A stretch of 5,120 nt of DNA from an uncultured Clostridia bacterium. GTDB lineage: Bacteria > Bacillota > Clostridia > Oscillospirales > Oscillospiraceae. Below, one piece after another: positions 1-4,844 of this stretch. The translations under genes and the position numbers were made by a program. The notes under the pieces were generated by a model that made no database searches, had not been told where the DNA came from, and saw nothing but the letters and a program-made list of their open reading frames with translations. The stretch covers positions 1 to 5,120 of the forward strand of contig CAMHRJ010000177.1 in assembly GCA_946187475.1 (NCBI GenBank). The letters run 5' to 3'. The number at the start of each line of letters is the position of its first letter. Position 1 is the first letter of the stretch.

Positions 1-1
1 T

Positions 2-508
2 CCCGGTCTGCGTCCCGCCGTCTGCGCGAACCTGCCCTACAACGTCACGAGCCCGCTGCTGACAGCCTTTCTGGAGGCCGGCTGCTTCGATACCGTGACC
101 GTCATGGTCCAGCGGGAAGTGGCCCGCCGCCTCTGCGCCAAACCGGGCACCGGGGACTACGGCGCCTTCACGGTCTTTACCCAGTGGCACGCGGAGCCGG
201 AGATCCTCTTCGACGTCCCGCCCGGCTGCTTCCTGCCGTCACCCAAGGTCACCAGCAGCGTGGTGCATCTGAAGGTGCGTCAGACGCCGCCCGTGCAGGT
301 GCAGAGCGAGAAGCGCTTCTTCCAGGTGGTGCGCGCGGCCTTCAACCAGCGGCGCAAGACCCTGGTGAACGCCCTCTCTGCGGGCATGAACGACGTGACC
401 AAGGAGCAGGCCGCCGCGGCCATCGCTGCCTGCGGACTGGATGAGCGCATCCGGGGCGAAGCATTGAGCATCGCGCAGTTTGCCGCCGTTGCGGACGCGC
501 TGACTTAA
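2..508 (+). CDS. rsmA: 16S rRNA (adenine1518-N6/adenine1519-N6)-dimethyltransferase RsmA, C-terminal part
   Basis: RsmA/KsgA uses SAM to dimethylate two adjacent adenines in the 3' terminal hairpin of 16S rRNA during late 30S assembly in the cytoplasm. The reading frame is open from the window edge, and 168 residues are present of a family that is usually about 260-290 long. The SAM-binding N-terminal part is therefore outside the window. Visible landmarks, counted from the first residue in the window, are the catalytic NLPY motif at residues 10-13, the family block with PSPKV around 79-83, and the FNQRRKTL block at 114-121 in the small C-terminal helical domain. The internal ATG at position 95 is not the start, because NLPY lies upstream of it in the same frame. 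The gene ends with TAA at 506-508 and is followed directly by a terminator, so it is the last gene of its unit. The identification is secure. Confidence 0.95.
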   Translation, partial: PGLRPAVCANLPYNVTSPLLTAFLEAGCFDTVTVMVQREVARRLCAKPGTGDYGAFTVFTQWHAEPEILFDVPPGCFLPSPKVTSSVVHLKVRQTPPVQVQSEKRFFQVVRAAFNQRRKTLVNALSAGMNDVTKEQAAAAIAACGLDERIRGEALSIAQFAAVADALT

Positions 509-522
509 TCAGAATACCAAGA

Positions 523-548
523 CTCTGCCGAGATCGGCAGAGCCTTTT
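523..548 (+). terminator. Intrinsic terminator of rsmA
   Basis: A perfect 8-bp stem, CTCTGCCG (523-530) with CGGCAGAG (535-542), closes an AGAT loop and is followed by CCTTTT. It begins 14 nt after the rsmA stop codon. It separates rsmA from the next promoter. Confidence 0.85.
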
Positions 549-592
549 CATGTGACAAAAATCATCTTGTAAAAGAATATTGTAAAATATAC

Positions 593-621
593 TTGACAAA
601 GTGAAAAACATATGATATATT
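593..621 (+). promoter_or_regulatory. Promoter of the membrane protein/XRE cassette
   Basis: A perfect -35 TTGACA lies at 593-598 and a -10 TATATT at 616-621, with 17 bp between them. TGA at 613-615 gives an extended -10. The surrounding 100 bp is clearly AT-rich against a GC-rich genome. Transcription would start near 628, only about 25 nt upstream of the ATG at 654. Confidence 0.85.
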
Positions 622-624
622 CAC
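601..624 (+). promoter_or_regulatory. Candidate operator overlapping the -10
   Basis: An inverted repeat with arms GTGAA (601-605) and TTCAC (620-624) sits across the -10 box; the interior is mostly not symmetrical. A repressor bound here would block RNA polymerase. The XRE protein encoded at 1176-1367 is the natural candidate for autoregulation. The placement is seen in the sequence; the binding is inferred. Confidence 0.35.
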
Positions 625-640
625 CTCAGAAGACAACCAA

Positions 641-646
641 AGGAGG
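641..646 (+). promoter_or_regulatory. Ribosome binding site that fixes the start at 654
   Basis: AGGAGG lies 7 nt upstream of the ATG at 654. The in-frame ATG at 612 falls inside the -10 promoter region and would not be on the transcript, so 654 is the start. Confidence 0.9.
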
Positions 647-653
647 TTTTCTT

Positions 654-1172
654 ATGAATTCGGAGTATAATCTGGGTGTCCTGGTGGGCATCGTGGTCGG
701 TATCATTGTGGTTGCGGCGTGCCTCTGGTGGAACAAAAAGCAGAACGGTACCCGCGCGGAGTTTGACGAGCGCCAGCGGCTGATCCGCGGCGAGATCTTC
801 CAGCACGCGTTCTTCGCCGTAACTGCCTGGAACCTGCTGTACTGGGCCATTGGCACGGTGGTGAACCATCCTTTCATGGTGGACGGACTCAGCGGTCTCG
901 TGGGGCTCTTTGTGGGCGTGGCGGTTATCGGTGTGGAATCCATTCTGCGGGATGCTTTCTTCTCCGCCAGCAGCCGTCCCAAATCCTATGTGTTCCTCTA
1001 CATCGCAGTGCTCCTGAGCCAGATCCCCAGCACAGTGATCAACTGGCCGGAGATGGTGCAGGGCGGCGTCCTCACCTACAAGGCCATGCCTCTGGTCAGT
1101 GCGGTGACTTTCCTGCTGATCCTGCTGGCCCTGGTGGTGAAGCTGACCCGCCGGGAACCGGAAGAGGACTGA
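654..1172 (+). CDS. Small multi-pass membrane protein of unknown function, partner of an XRE regulator
   Basis: The product is 172 residues with about five hydrophobic segments, near residues 7-26, 51-70, 78-96, 111-130 and 145-163. It is therefore predicted to be an integral membrane protein of the cytoplasmic membrane. After the first helix a charged loop carries the sequence FDERQRLIRGE (37-47). A DERQ...RG motif at this place is typical of short DUF membrane proteins in Firmicutes that are encoded next to YgzD-like XRE regulators (DUF2178/DUF3796/DUF6773-like). I cannot say which DUF family number applies. The gene has its own promoter and a strong ribosome binding site, and it ends 3 nt before the regulator gene. 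The two are surely co-transcribed. The biochemical role is unknown. By analogy to such pairs it may sense or modulate an envelope state, but nothing in the sequence proves that. It is complete, with no sign of frameshift. Confidence 0.85.
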   Translation: MNSEYNLGVLVGIVVGIIVVAACLWWNKKQNGTRAEFDERQRLIRGEIFQHAFFAVTAWNLLYWAIGTVVNHPFMVDGLSGLVGLFVGVAVIGVESILRDAFFSASSRPKSYVFLYIAVLLSQIPSTVINWPEMVQGGVLTYKAMPLVSAVTFLLILLALVVKLTRREPEED

Positions 1173-1175
1173 GCC

Positions 1176-1367
1176 ATGAAGAATCTGAAGCTGAAATCCG
1201 CCCGGGCGGCGAAGGACCTGTCCCAGCAGGAGCTGGCCGATCTGGTGGGCGTCTCCCGCCAGACCATCAGCTCCATCGAAAAAGGGGACTATAACCCCAC
1301 CATCCGCCTCTGCGTCGCCATCTGCAAGGCACTGGACCGGACTTTGGACGAACTGTTTTGGGAATAA
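1176..1367 (+). CDS. XRE/Cro-type helix-turn-helix transcriptional regulator (YgzD-like)
   Basis: The product is a 63-residue, single-domain DNA-binding protein. The HTH_3 fold covers almost the whole protein: LSQQELADLVGVS (15-27) forms the first helices and the turn, and RQTISSIEKG (28-37) is the recognition helix and its end. It is followed by YNPTIRLCVAICKAL (39-53) and the usual DELFW ending. The form SRQTISSIEKGDYNPT is characteristic of the compact regulators that accompany small membrane proteins in Firmicutes. It has no sensor or oligomerisation domain of its own. The start ATG is 3 nt after the stop of the membrane protein, with GAAGAGGA at 1161-1168 as a moderate ribosome binding site inside the upstream gene. 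A strong terminator follows. Autoregulation from the promoter at 593-621 is likely but inferred. Confidence 0.93.
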   Translation: MKNLKLKSARAAKDLSQQELADLVGVSRQTISSIEKGDYNPTIRLCVAICKALDRTLDELFWE

Positions 1368-1370
1368 TCT

Positions 1371-1400
1371 GAAAAAACACGGCATTTGCCGTGTTTTTTC
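1371..1400 (+). terminator. Strong intrinsic terminator after the XRE gene
   Basis: A perfect 13-bp stem (1371-1383 with 1388-1400) has an ATTT loop. Its GC core is CACGGC/GCCGTG, with a six-A tract on the left and a six-T tract on the right, so it could stop transcription in both directions. It starts 4 nt after the stop codon of the regulator. Confidence 0.93.
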
Positions 1401-1423
1401 ATTAGAATCTTTCATTATTTTCA

Positions 1424-1452
1424 TGCCCACATTCCAGAATTTGTGATAGAAT
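1424..1452 (+). promoter_or_regulatory. Probable promoter of the MATE gene
   Basis: A -10 TAGAAT lies at 1447-1452, preceded by TGA at 1444-1446 (extended -10). The -35 region 17 bp upstream, TGCCCA at 1424-1429, is poor, so the promoter would lean on the extended -10. The strong terminator at 1371-1400 makes an independent promoter here necessary. Confidence 0.55.
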
Positions 1453-1483
1453 AAGGAAAAAACACGAAGGACTTGACGGATTC

Positions 1484-2839
1484 ATGCATCAGAAACAGGA
1501 AATCGATATGCTCCACGGCCCGCTGCCGGGGAAGATTCTGCGCTTTGCATTGCCCCTTGCGGTGACGGGCATTCTGCAGCAGCTGTTCAACGCCGCCGAC
1601 GTTGCGGTGGTGGGCCGCTTCTGTGATAACAACGCCATGGCCGCCGTGGGCAGCAACGGCGCCATCGTGGGTCTGATGGTGAACCTGTTCGTGGGCGTGT
1701 CCCTGGGCGCCAATGTGGTCATCGCTCAGTACACCGGGCAGGGGAAAAAGGACCAGGTCTCCAAGACCGTCCACAGCTCCATCCTCATCGCCCTGGTCTG
1801 CGGCCTGCTGCTCACAGCGCTGGGCGAGATTTTTGCCCCGCTGATCCTCCAGGGCATGTCCGTGCCGCCGGAGGTGCTGCCCCTGTCGGTGCTGTACCTG
1901 CGCATCTACATGGCCGGCATGCCGGTGATTTTGCTCTATAACTTCCTCTCCGCCATTTTCCGCAGCCAGGGCGATACCCGCACCCCGCTGATCTGCCTGA
2001 CCATCTCCGGTGTGGTGAACGTGGGGCTGAACCTCCTGTTCGTGGTGGGCTTCGGCCGCAGCGTGGACGGCGTGGCCATCGCCACGGTGGCCTCCAACGC
2101 TTTGAGCTCGCTGCTGCTGTTTGTCACCTTGCTGCGCAGCGACGGCGCCGTGAAGCTTCATTGGAACCGCTTCCGCCCGGACTGGCGCATCATCGGCCGG
2201 GTGTTTCGCATCGGCGTTCCCGCCGGTGTCCAGGGCATGGTGTTCTCCATGGCCAATATCGTGGTCCAGAGCGCCATCAACAGCCTGGGCGCCACGGTCA
2301 TGGCGGCCTCCAGCGCGGCTTTCAACGTGGAGATCTTCGCCTTCTTCATCATCAACGCCTTCGGCCAGGCCTGCACCACCTTCACCGGCCAGAACTACGG
2401 CGCCGGCCAGATCGACCGCTGCCGCCAGACCCTCCGCAGCTGCATCCTTATGGGCTTCGCGGGCACGGTGCTGGTCTCCGGACTGATTCTGCTCTTTGCC
2501 GACCCGATCCTGGCGATCTTCAACAAGGACCCGGAGGTCATTGCCGTGGGCCGGCTGCGCCTGTTTGTGATTTTGCTGGGTGAGCCCCTGAGCCTCATCA
2601 TGGAGACCCTCTCCGGCAGCCTGCGCGGCTTCGGCAAGTCCACACCGCCGGCGGTGCTGACGCTGGTGGGCGTCGTGGGTGTGCGTCTCACGTGGATCTT
2701 CCTCTATTTCCCGCTCCATCCCACCTACGGAACCATCATCGCCTGCTTCCCCCTGAGCTGGGCGGTCACGGCGGCGGCCATCGCGGTCTACTATTTCCGC
2801 TTCCGCAGCCGGCAGGACCTGACGCTCCAAACCGCATAA
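1484..2839 (+). CDS. MATE family efflux transporter
   Basis: The product is 451 residues, the usual MATE length, with the expected pattern of about twelve membrane helices in two homologous halves (MatE domains near residues 17-177 and 238-400). The N-terminal half has LQQLFNAADVAVVGRF (31-46). Its Asp39 in helix 1 matches the conserved proton/sodium-coupling aspartate of DinF-like MATE proteins. ANVVIAQYTGQG (76-87) and, in the second half, FRIGVPAGVQG (241-251) and GQNYGAG (302-308) are family signatures. It should export cationic drugs or metabolites by H+ or Na+ antiport; the substrate cannot be read from sequence. The start is not fully settled. ATG 1484 has GAAGGA (1466-1471) 12 nt upstream, which is long, while ATG 1508 (Met9) has ACAGGA with 7 nt spacing. 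Both leave the first helix intact. The gene is monocistronic, flanked by terminators. Confidence 0.95.
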   Translation: MHQKQEIDMLHGPLPGKILRFALPLAVTGILQQLFNAADVAVVGRFCDNNAMAAVGSNGAIVGLMVNLFVGVSLGANVVIAQYTGQGKKDQVSKTVHSSILIALVCGLLLTALGEIFAPLILQGMSVPPEVLPLSVLYLRIYMAGMPVILLYNFLSAIFRSQGDTRTPLICLTISGVVNVGLNLLFVVGFGRSVDGVAIATVASNALSSLLLFVTLLRSDGAVKLHWNRFRPDWRIIGRVFRIGVPAGVQGMVFSMANIVVQSAINSLGATVMAASSAAFNVEIFAFFIINAFGQACTTFTGQNYGAGQIDRCRQTLRSCILMGFAGTVLVSGLILLFADPILAIFNKDPEVIAVGRLRLFVILLGEPLSLIMETLSGSLRGFGKSTPPAVLTLVGVVGVRLTWIFLYFPLHPTYGTIIACFPLSWAVTAAAIAVYYFRFRSRQDLTLQTA

Positions 2840-2846
2840 ACAGTCA

Positions 2847-2880
2847 CAGGCAGACCAAAACGGTCTGCCTGGTTTCGTTT
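2847..2880 (+). terminator. Intrinsic terminator of the MATE gene
   Basis: A perfect 10-bp stem, CAGGCAGACC (2847-2856) with GGTCTGCCTG (2862-2871), has an AAAAC loop. It is followed by a T-rich but interrupted tail (TTTCGTTT). It begins 7 nt after the stop codon. Confidence 0.8.
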
Positions 2881-2890
2881 CATGGGAATT

Positions 2891-3133
2891 CAAATTGGGA
2901 GTTTAGCGGGATGTTGGCTGTTGCACCGCACCACTTGGCTCTCCCTCCGGGAGAGCTGTCATGCCGCGTTGCGGCATGACTGAGAGGGCGGACTACGAAT
3001 GCAGAAAACTCAGTGCGTCACGAATGTCAACAGGCCCTCTCAGTCACGGCTATTGCCCGCCGTGCCAGCTCTCCCGGAGGGAGAGCCATATTGGATTGAC
3101 AGTTGTTTCATCCCCACGATAAATTCCAATTTG
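2891..3133. repeat. Degenerate outer inverted repeat enclosing the structured element
   Basis: The left flank 2891-2913 and the right flank 3109-3133 are imperfect inverted copies. CAAATTGG (2891-2898) matches CCAATTTG (3126-3133), TTTA (2902-2905) matches TAAA (3120-3123), and GGGATG (2908-2913) matches CATCCC (3109-3114), in the same order with small indels. This suggests the mobile or repeated unit is about 243 bp and not only the 153-bp core. The match is short and gapped, so chance cannot be excluded. Confidence 0.4.
2936..3088. repeat. Structured intergenic inverted-repeat element (MITE-like, no ORF)
   Basis: A 153-bp unit whose ends are perfect 22-bp inverted repeats (2936-2957 with 3067-3088), plus one more pair at 2958/3066. 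Each arm is itself a hairpin: GCTCTCCC (2938-2945) with GGGAGAGC (2949-2956), and the same on the right at 3068-3075 and 3079-3086. Further in, the left side has a 10-bp hairpin GTCATGCCGC/GCGGCATGAC (2958-2967, 2971-2980), and the right side has CACGGC/GCCGTG (3045-3050, 3059-3064). A second inner inverted repeat of 13 bp joins 2977-2989 with 3034-3046 (GACTGAGAGGGC within it). Only about 44 nt in the middle (2990-3033) is unpaired. There is no transposase and no clear target duplication. GCTCTCCC...GGGAGAGC palindromes next to CTGAGAGGG are, to my memory, widespread between genes in Faecalibacterium-like Clostridia, but I could not verify this here. It lies upstream of the tcdA promoter, so it is not in the tcdA transcript. 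Confidence 0.75.
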
Positions 3134-3150
3134 CAGATATACGCTTGCAG

Positions 3151-3178
3151 TTGACATCCCCCGAATTTGTGCTAAACT
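3151..3178 (+). promoter_or_regulatory. Promoter of the tcdA operon
   Basis: A perfect -35 TTGACA lies at 3151-3156 and a -10 TAAACT at 3173-3178, with 16 bp between them. TGC at 3170-3172 provides an extended -10. It begins 18 nt beyond the outer arm of the inverted-repeat element. The leader to the ATG at 3215 is about 30 nt and holds a strong ribosome binding site, GGGAGGA (3202-3208), 6 nt before the start. Confidence 0.8.
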
Positions 3179-3214
3179 AAATCCATTCAACCAACCAAAA
3201 AGGGAGGAATTACC

Positions 3215-3934
3215 ATGCAGCATCCCTTCTCCCGCACAGAGCTGCTGCTGGGCGCCGAGGCCATGGAGCGGCTCTATGCCGCCCGGGTGGCGGTGTTCGG
3301 TCTGGGCGGCGTTGGCGGCATGGCGGCGGAGGCCCTCTGCCGCAGCGGCGTGGGCGCCCTGGACCTCATCGACAAGGACTGCGTGTCGCTTACGAACCTG
3401 AACCGCCAGGTCTTTGCCACCCGGGACACCGTGGGCCGCCCCAAGGTGGAGGCCGCCCGGGACCGGCTGCTCGCTATCAACCCGGACGTGAAGCTGACGC
3501 TCTGGCAGTGCTTCTACCTGCCGGAGACGGCGGCGCAGTTTGATTTCACGCAATATGACTATATCATCGACGCCATCGACACCGTCACCGGCAAGCTGCA
3601 GCTGGCCGCCGAGGCACACCGCTGCGGCACGCCCATCATCAGCAGCATGGGCACTGGCAACAAGCTGGACCCCACGGCCTTTCGCGTGGCGGACATCACC
3701 GAGACCCGCATCTGCCCGCTGTCCCGGGTCATGCGCAAGGAACTGCGCAAGCGGGGCATCGAGCACCTGAAGGTGGTCTATTCGGAGGAGGTCGCCATGA
3801 CTCCCGCCGAGAGCGAAGAAGTCCCAGACCAGGGCCGCCGCTCCATCCCGGGCAGCACCGCTTTCGTGCCGCCCACCGTGGGCCTGATCCTGGCCGGCGA
3901 GGTGGTCAAGGACCTTGCGGGGGTGCAGCCATGA
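3215..3934 (+). CDS. tcdA: tRNA threonylcarbamoyladenosine dehydratase TcdA (CsdL), E1-like ThiF/MoeB/HesA family
   Basis: TcdA uses ATP to convert t6A at position 37 of ANN-decoding tRNAs to the cyclic form ct6A, acting at a carboxylate that it adenylates. The product is 239 residues, near the usual 230-270. The nucleotide-binding fold shows GLGGVG (29-34), DxD at 53-55, TNLNRQ with the conserved Arg64 (60-65), Lys77, and DAIDTV (119-124) with Asp122. The TcdA-specific block SSMGTGNKLDPT (143-154), followed by ICPLSRVMRKELRKRG (166-181), separates it from MoeB and ThiF, which would have zinc CxxC pairs that are absent here. The C-terminal hydrophobic helix GLILAGEVVKDL is typical of the family. 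The start is supported by GGGAGGA at 6 nt. The stop codon overlaps the start of the next gene (ATGA at 3931-3934), so the two are translationally coupled. No sulfur-mobilising CsdA/CsdE genes are in view. Confidence 0.95.
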   Translation: MQHPFSRTELLLGAEAMERLYAARVAVFGLGGVGGMAAEALCRSGVGALDLIDKDCVSLTNLNRQVFATRDTVGRPKVEAARDRLLAINPDVKLTLWQCFYLPETAAQFDFTQYDYIIDAIDTVTGKLQLAAEAHRCGTPIISSMGTGNKLDPTAFRVADITETRICPLSRVMRKELRKRGIEHLKVVYSEEVAMTPAESEEVPDQGRRSIPGSTAFVPPTVGLILAGEVVKDLAGVQP

Positions 3935-4767
3935 GCCGGGAACTGGAACGCTGGCAGCTCATCGAGCGGAGCATCATCAAAAAATACCACAAGCAGCTCT
4001 GGACGCCCTTCATCGCTGCCATGAAGCGCTATGAGCTGGTGCAGGCCGGGGACAAAATCGCTGTGTGTATCTCCGGCGGCAAGGACTCCATGCTGCTGGC
4101 AAAGCTTCTGCAGCAGCTGCAAAAGCACAGCGACGTGCCCTTCGAGCTGGAATTCCTCGTGATGGATCCGGGCTACGCCCCGGCCAACCGACAGCGCATC
4201 GAAGAGAATCTGGAGCTGCTGCGCATTCCGGCGGAGATCTTCGAGTCGGACATCTTCGCCGCGGCCGACAGTACGGAGAAAAACCCCTGCTACCTCTGCG
4301 CCCGGATGCGCCGGGGGGCCCTCTATGCCGAGGCCCAGCGCCGGGGCTGCAACAAGATCGCCCTGGGCCACCACCGCAACGACGTCATCGAGACCACGGT
4401 CATGGCCATGTTCTATGGCGCCCAGCTCCAGGGCATGATGCCCAAGCTCCACAGCCTGAACTTCCCGGGCATGGAGCTCATTCGTCCCATGTACTGCATC
4501 CGGGAGGACGATGTCATCGCCTGGGCCCGGTATAATGACCTGCAGTTTATCCAGTGCGCCTGCCGCTTCACGGAGCGCACCGCCGCCCAGGACAAGGAGA
4601 GCCAGTCCAAGCGCCGGGAGATCAAGAACCTCATCCGGGAGCTGAGTAAAACCAACCCGGACCTGGAAAACAGCATCTTCCATAGTCTCCACGCCGTGAA
4701 TCTGGACACCTTCCCGGAATTCAAGACCGGCGGCGAATACCACAGCTTTCTGGAGACCTACGACTGA
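3931..4767 (+). CDS. TtcA-like PP-loop ATPase, probable tRNA 2-thiolation enzyme
   Basis: The product is 278 residues in the TtcA/TilS PP-loop superfamily. SGGKDS (48-53) is the pyrophosphate-binding loop. CYLC (120-123) followed by ARMRRG (124-129), then ALGHHRND (144-151), follow the TtcA order CxxC...GHHRxD. Further on, QCACRFTE (208-215) gives Cys209 and Cys211, one of which should be the third cysteine that holds the [4Fe-4S] cluster in TtcA. In characterised TtcA the cluster and ATP make 2-thiocytidine at tRNA position 32. This clostridial branch differs from E. coli TtcA after the third cysteine (CxFTE and a longer charged tail, against CNLCG in E. coli), so position 32 is inferred and not certain. 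The start ATG overlaps the tcdA stop by 4 nt. The only local ribosome binding site is a poor GGGGG run at 3919-3923, which suits reinitiation. The overlap puts two anticodon-loop modification enzymes in one operon. Confidence 0.88.
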   Translation: MSRELERWQLIERSIIKKYHKQLWTPFIAAMKRYELVQAGDKIAVCISGGKDSMLLAKLLQQLQKHSDVPFELEFLVMDPGYAPANRQRIEENLELLRIPAEIFESDIFAAADSTEKNPCYLCARMRRGALYAEAQRRGCNKIALGHHRNDVIETTVMAMFYGAQLQGMMPKLHSLNFPGMELIRPMYCIREDDVIAWARYNDLQFIQCACRFTERTAAQDKESQSKRREIKNLIRELSKTNPDLENSIFHSLHAVNLDTFPEFKTGGEYHSFLETYD

Positions 4768-4773
4768 GAGCCC

Positions 4774-4802
4774 TTGTAATCCCCGCGAGATCATGCTATA
4801 AT
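4774..4802 (+). promoter_or_regulatory. Promoter of the PheB-like gene
   Basis: A -35 TTGTAA lies at 4774-4779 and a perfect -10 TATAAT at 4797-4802, with 17 bp between them and TGC at 4794-4796 as extended -10. It starts 7 nt after the stop of the TtcA-like gene. No terminator is seen between the two genes, so read-through from the tRNA operon is also possible. Confidence 0.85.
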
Positions 4803-4844
4803 GGATGCACAAATGTATCTCAACTGCGGACAGGAGGGCGCGCT

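Noticed and set aside
612..653. Upstream in-frame ATG extending the membrane protein by 14 residues.
   Set aside because: It lies within the extended -10 region, before the expected transcript start, and has no ribosome binding site. AGGAGG at 641-646 points to 654.
1421..2893. A 490-residue open frame on the minus strand opposite the MATE gene.
   Set aside because: It is an antisense shadow of a GC-rich gene: low complexity rich in His, Gln, Ala and Gly, no family motif, and it runs through a terminator. The + strand has an unmistakable MATE protein.
2692..2979. A 95-residue + strand frame running from the MATE gene into the inverted-repeat element.
   Set aside because: It lies in another frame of the MATE gene, then crosses a terminator and a hairpin element, with no ribosome binding site.
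2995..3026. Direct repeat ACGAATG at 2995-3001 and 3020-3026 in the centre of the element.
   Set aside because: A seven-base match in a short region is expected by chance often enough, and there is no array, so it is not a CRISPR or iteron signal.
2938..3086. The hairpins of the element as the terminator of the MATE gene or an attenuator of tcdA.
   Set aside because: No T tract follows them, the MATE gene already has its own terminator at 2847-2880, and the tcdA promoter lies downstream of the element.
2935..3094. Possible target site duplication TTGG on both sides of the inverted-repeat core.
   Set aside because: The left TTGG (2935-2938) overlaps the element end and the right one (3091-3094) is offset by 2 nt from the end, so they do not flank it symmetrically.
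3778..4812. A 344-residue open frame on the minus strand opposite the TtcA-like gene.
   Set aside because: It is a shadow frame of the well-supported PP-loop gene. It starts in the promoter region of the next gene and has no recognisable domain.
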